Below, piece by piece: positions 63,888-64,000 of a stretch of 64,000 bases of DNA. Origin of the DNA: JBFHFS01 sp041583495 (GTDB lineage Bacteria; Bacteroidota; Bacteroidia; Bacteroidales; Marinilabiliaceae); NCBI GenBank assembly GCA_041583495.1, contig JBFHFS010000020.1, forward strand, positions 15,239 through 79,238. Reading direction: 5' to 3'. Position 1 is the first letter of the stretch; each line of letters begins with the position of its first letter. The position numbers were made by a program, and so were the translations under genes. The notes under the pieces were generated by a model that was not told the origin of the DNA, searched no databases, and was given only the letters and a program-made list of their open reading frames with translations.

Positions 63888-64000
63888 ATTTAACCTGCCC
63901 TTATCAGGGTGCTAAAAAATGCTTCCCACTCTACCCCCAAACGTTGTTTTACAATCACTCGAGCGTTTTACATGCCATAGCGCATAAAAAGACAAAAAAC
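63888..64000. other. Window end, nothing recognised
   Basis: The last 113 bases contain no gene or clear repeat. Confidence 0.4.

Overview
The window reads as chromosomal DNA of a member of the Bacteroidota, most likely an anaerobic or facultative Bacteroidales/Marinilabiliales-type bacterium. Supporting signs are promoters of the TTTG-N19..23-TAnnTTTG type, weak or absent Shine-Dalgarno sequences, NigD-like and Lnb (DUF4105) family proteins, many SPI/SPII-exported TPR proteins, a fused E1 alpha-beta 2-oxoacid dehydrogenase, an ApgM-family protein next to thrC, and a fused aspartokinase-homoserine dehydrogenase. Genus cannot be fixed from the sequence alone.

Layout. 0-11 kb: the 3' part of a GH38 alpha-mannosidase, tRNA-Arg(ACG), a small coiled-coil protein, a NigD-like lipoprotein, an M23 peptidase, a TPR protein co-transcribed with a Pif1-like helicase that itself ends in TPRs, and a TRIC/UPF0126 channel. 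11-25 kb: metabolic genes: thrA, tRNA-Gly(CCC), 2-oxoacid dehydrogenase E2 and fused E1, flavodoxin, an XRE-family regulator, pyrK-pyrD, an Lnb/DUF4105 membrane protein and a beta-lactamase-fold hydrolase. A palindrome TTACA-NN-TGTAA recurs eight times between 18.7 and 23.0 kb; it overlaps the predicted promoters of the XRE gene and of pyrK. 25-36 kb: a gene-less stretch with a 159-bp tandem repeat, then gyrA with a TPR gene, divergent clpC, another TPR gene, and the apgM-thrC pair.

36-53 kb: a single co-directional (minus strand) exopolysaccharide/capsule locus running from wza and the wzc tyrosine autokinase through a Wzx flippase, Wzy-like polymerase, three glycosyltransferases, a CapK-like adenylate-forming enzyme, WecB, a heparinase-like protein, an ATP-grasp enzyme, a deacetylase-like protein and a GINT1-like beta-propeller protein. 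53-57 kb: an orphan sugar-binding lipoprotein, mnmE, and a two-gene pair (beta-helix acyltransferase plus PL14-like lectin/lyase fold) that looks like an outlier of the polysaccharide locus.

57-64 kb: an accessory, defence-like segment: a DUF4143 AAA ATPase with two long palindromes in front of it, an McrBC type IV restriction system whose McrB carries an extra EVE/PUA-like domain inserted in its AAA+ core, and a C-terminal remnant of a HipA kinase. REP-like hairpins (ACCCCTCAT-loop-ATGAGGGGT) stand on both sides of this segment.

Threonine synthesis is represented by thrA at 11 kb and apgM-thrC at 33-36 kb; no conventional thrB is present, and the ApgM protein may fill the homoserine kinase step. 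The most promising leads for new biology are the XRE/palindrome regulon around pyrKD, the McrB with the inserted reader-like domain, the palindrome-controlled DUF4143 ATPase, and the structured tandem repeat at 25.1-25.6 kb. All assignments come from reading motifs by eye; no database search was run.
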